Origin: Vulcanimicrobiota bacterium | GTDB taxonomy: Bacteria > Vulcanimicrobiota > Vulcanimicrobiia > Vulcanimicrobiales > Vulcanimicrobiaceae | DNA: 5,523 nucleotides | Assembly: GCA_030040695.1 (NCBI GenBank) | Contig: JASHTE010000153.1 | Location: forward strand, 1-5,523 | Direction of reading: 5' to 3' | Part shown: one piece after another, positions 4,820 to 5,523 of the stretch | Layout: every line of letters starts with the position of its first letter | Numbering within the stretch: the first letter of the stretch is position 1 | Position numbers and translations under genes: made by a program | The notes under the pieces: generated by a model | Database searches by the model: none | Told to the model about the DNA's origin: nothing | What the model saw: the letters and a program-made list of their open reading frames with translations, nothing else

Positions 4820-4849
4820 ATCCTACCCCTGCCGGAGCCGTGAGCGCAA
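4820..4849 (-). promoter_or_regulatory. Candidate promoter of the tRNA-Val/Asp/Phe array
   Basis: On the minus strand TTGCGC (4849-4844) is separated by 18 nt from TAGGAT (4825-4820). Transcription starting near 4813 would leave a leader of about 27 nt before tRNA-Val. The -35 keeps the TTG core and the -10 keeps TA...T. It lies just upstream of the divergent thioesterase gene, so control of the two could interact. Confidence 0.45.
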
Positions 4850-4856
4850 GCGGCGA

Positions 4857-5300
4857 ATGCGGCGCGCCATGATCGGCGGCTATCCACTGCTCTGGACGTT
4901 CACGGTGCCTTGGTCGGACATCGACATGCTTCAACACGTGAACAACGTCGCGTACATTCGTTGGATCGAGACGATCCGTTGCGAGTACTTCACGCGCGTC
5001 ACCGGCGAGCCCATCAACGGCTCGCGCGGCATGATCCTCGCGCAACTCGACTTCACCTACGAGCGACAACTGCGCTATCACGAGGAGGTCACCGTCGGCT
5101 GCAAAGTCACGCGCATCGGCAACAAGTCGTTCGAGATGGCGCACGAAATATGGAGCGTCCCGCACGATTACCGCGCCGCACACGGCAGAACCGTGCTCGT
5201 TGCGTACGATTTCACGCACGGCTATTCGATTCGCGTACCGGACGAATGGCGCGCCGCCGTCGCCGCCTTCGAGGCAGGTCAGCCGCAGACGTACGAATAA
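4857..5300 (+). CDS. Hot-dog fold acyl-CoA thioesterase (4HBT / YbgC-FadM type)
   Basis: 147 aa, the normal size for a single hot-dog domain; cytoplasmic, expected to hydrolyse acyl-CoA (or acyl-ACP) thioesters. The signature is W-S-D-I-D-M-L-Q-H-V-N-N-V-A-Y-I-R-W-I-E at 19-38: the long central helix begins at H-V-N-N, and Asp23 matches the catalytic aspartate of the 4-hydroxybenzoyl-CoA thioesterase/FadM group. Beta strands follow, with FTYERQLRYHEEVTVGCKVTR near 66-86 and SFEMAHEIW near 91-99. The substrate is not predictable. ATG at 4857 is used; ATG at 4869 (residue 5) is equally plausible, and neither has a clear Shine-Dalgarno. The gene diverges from the tRNA-Val/Asp/Phe array, and its TAA is only 14 nt before tRNA-Val(GAC), so the two probably share a transcript. 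Confidence 0.92.
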   Translation: MRRAMIGGYPLLWTFTVPWSDIDMLQHVNNVAYIRWIETIRCEYFTRVTGEPINGSRGMILAQLDFTYERQLRYHEEVTVGCKVTRIGNKSFEMAHEIWSVPHDYRAAHGRTVLVAYDFTHGYSIRVPDEWRAAVAAFEAGQPQTYE

Positions 5301-5314
5301 TCGGCAGGCGTTCC

Positions 5315-5386
5315 GGGCGGTTAGCTCAGTGGGAGAGCGCTTCCTTGACACGGAAGAGGTCAGTGGTTCAATCCCACTACCGCCCA
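5315..5386 (+). tRNA. tRNA-Val (GAC)
   Basis: 72 nt. The acceptor GGGCGGT/ACCGCCC is perfect with A73. The D arm is GCTC-AGTGGGA-GAGC, the anticodon arm CTTCC-TTGACAC-GGAAG with anticodon GAC (reads GUC and GUU), and the T arm AGTGG-TTCAATC-CCACT. CCA is not encoded (AGT follows position 73). It lies 14 nt behind the thioesterase stop and ahead of a strong terminator. Confidence 0.97.
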
Positions 5387-5390
5387 AGTT

Positions 5391-5418
5391 GTGACTGGTT
5401 GTGCTAACCTCCGGTCAC
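5391..5418 (+). other. Hairpin just behind tRNA-Val
   Basis: GTGACTGG pairs with CCGGTCAC (8 bp, one U-G) around a 12-nt loop, starting 5 nt after the last base of the tRNA. There is no T tract, so it is not a terminator by itself. It may help 3'-end processing or protect the trailer. It could also be chance; the role is inferred. Confidence 0.35.
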
Positions 5419-5424
5419 GGACGT

Positions 5425-5458
5425 GAAACCCTTGAGCAATCGAGGGTTTCCGCCTTTT
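5425..5458 (+). terminator. Rho-independent terminator of the thioesterase/tRNA-Val unit
   Basis: GAAACCCTTGA and TCGAGGGTTTC form an 11-bp stem with one U-G pair around a GCAA loop (GNRA type, very stable). After the stem comes CGCC and then TTTT. The A run in the 5' arm could let it work from the other strand too. It ends the plus-strand unit. Confidence 0.85.
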
Positions 5459-5523
5459 GATGCGCGGTTTACGTCTCGTTGCCCTGGTTGCGGACTGCGC
5501 GCGATTCGCAAGACGAGAGGGGC

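Noticed and set aside
4620..5387. 255-codon open frame on the minus strand
   Set aside because: It runs antisense through the thioesterase and through both tRNA clusters. Its peptide (for example AVAQLVRAPPCHGGGRGFEP) is the well-known spurious translation of tRNA genes.
5460..5523. Possible partial gene starting ATG at 5460, MRGLRLVALVADCARF...
   Set aside because: It is open to the window end but only 21 codons, with no ribosome site, and begins right after the terminator T run. Other frames are equally open, so it is not supported.

Overview
This is a GC-rich bacterial chromosomal window, roughly 60-65% G+C in most genes. It is a housekeeping region with six tRNA genes interleaved among protein genes. 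Bacterial tRNA forms, some lacking an encoded CCA, and a bacterial his gene order fit a free-living bacterium. Phylum cannot be fixed from the sequence; a soil or aquatic lineage with high-GC genes (for example an Eremiobacterota- or actinobacterium-like group) is only a guess.

Left part, minus strand (1-2773). Read in transcription order it holds a polytopic membrane protein with a K+-channel-like but degenerate pore loop, tRNA-Gly(CCC), tRNA-Cys(GCA), a ketopantoate reductase (panE family, NADPH-dependent, pantothenate/CoA pathway), hisF, and the first 50 codons of hisI. hisF and hisI overlap by the ATGA of stop and start and encode neighbouring histidine steps. panE lies 12 nt upstream of hisF and about 34 nt downstream of tRNA-Cys, so tRNA and enzyme genes could share a transcript. 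panE has no ATG, GTG or TTG that would keep its NADPH-binding loop.

Centre, plus strand (2838-4011). A small DUF5069-like protein, a dienelactone-hydrolase family alpha/beta hydrolase with an intact Cys-Asp-His triad, and a 44-residue small protein with one hydrophobic helix form a tight three-gene operon (gaps of 12 and 7 nt). It meets a convergent minus-strand gene encoding a recombination endonuclease VII-type HNH nuclease. That gene has clearly lower G+C and sits just behind the 3' end of a tRNA, which suggests horizontal acquisition.

Right part (4557-5523). A minus-strand tRNA array runs Val(CAC)-Asp(GTC)-Phe(GAA); Asp and Phe abut with no spacer after the Asp CCA. Diverging from it on the plus strand is a hot-dog fold acyl-CoA thioesterase (4HBT type), followed after 14 nt by tRNA-Val(GAC) and a strong Rho-independent terminator with a GCAA loop.

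No CRISPR array, insertion sequence, toxin-antitoxin or defence island is visible. The points most worth a second look are the start of panE, the low-GC nuclease beside tRNA-Phe, the degenerate channel-like protein, the unannotated small protein, and the rule that only the last tRNA of each unit lacks an encoded CCA.
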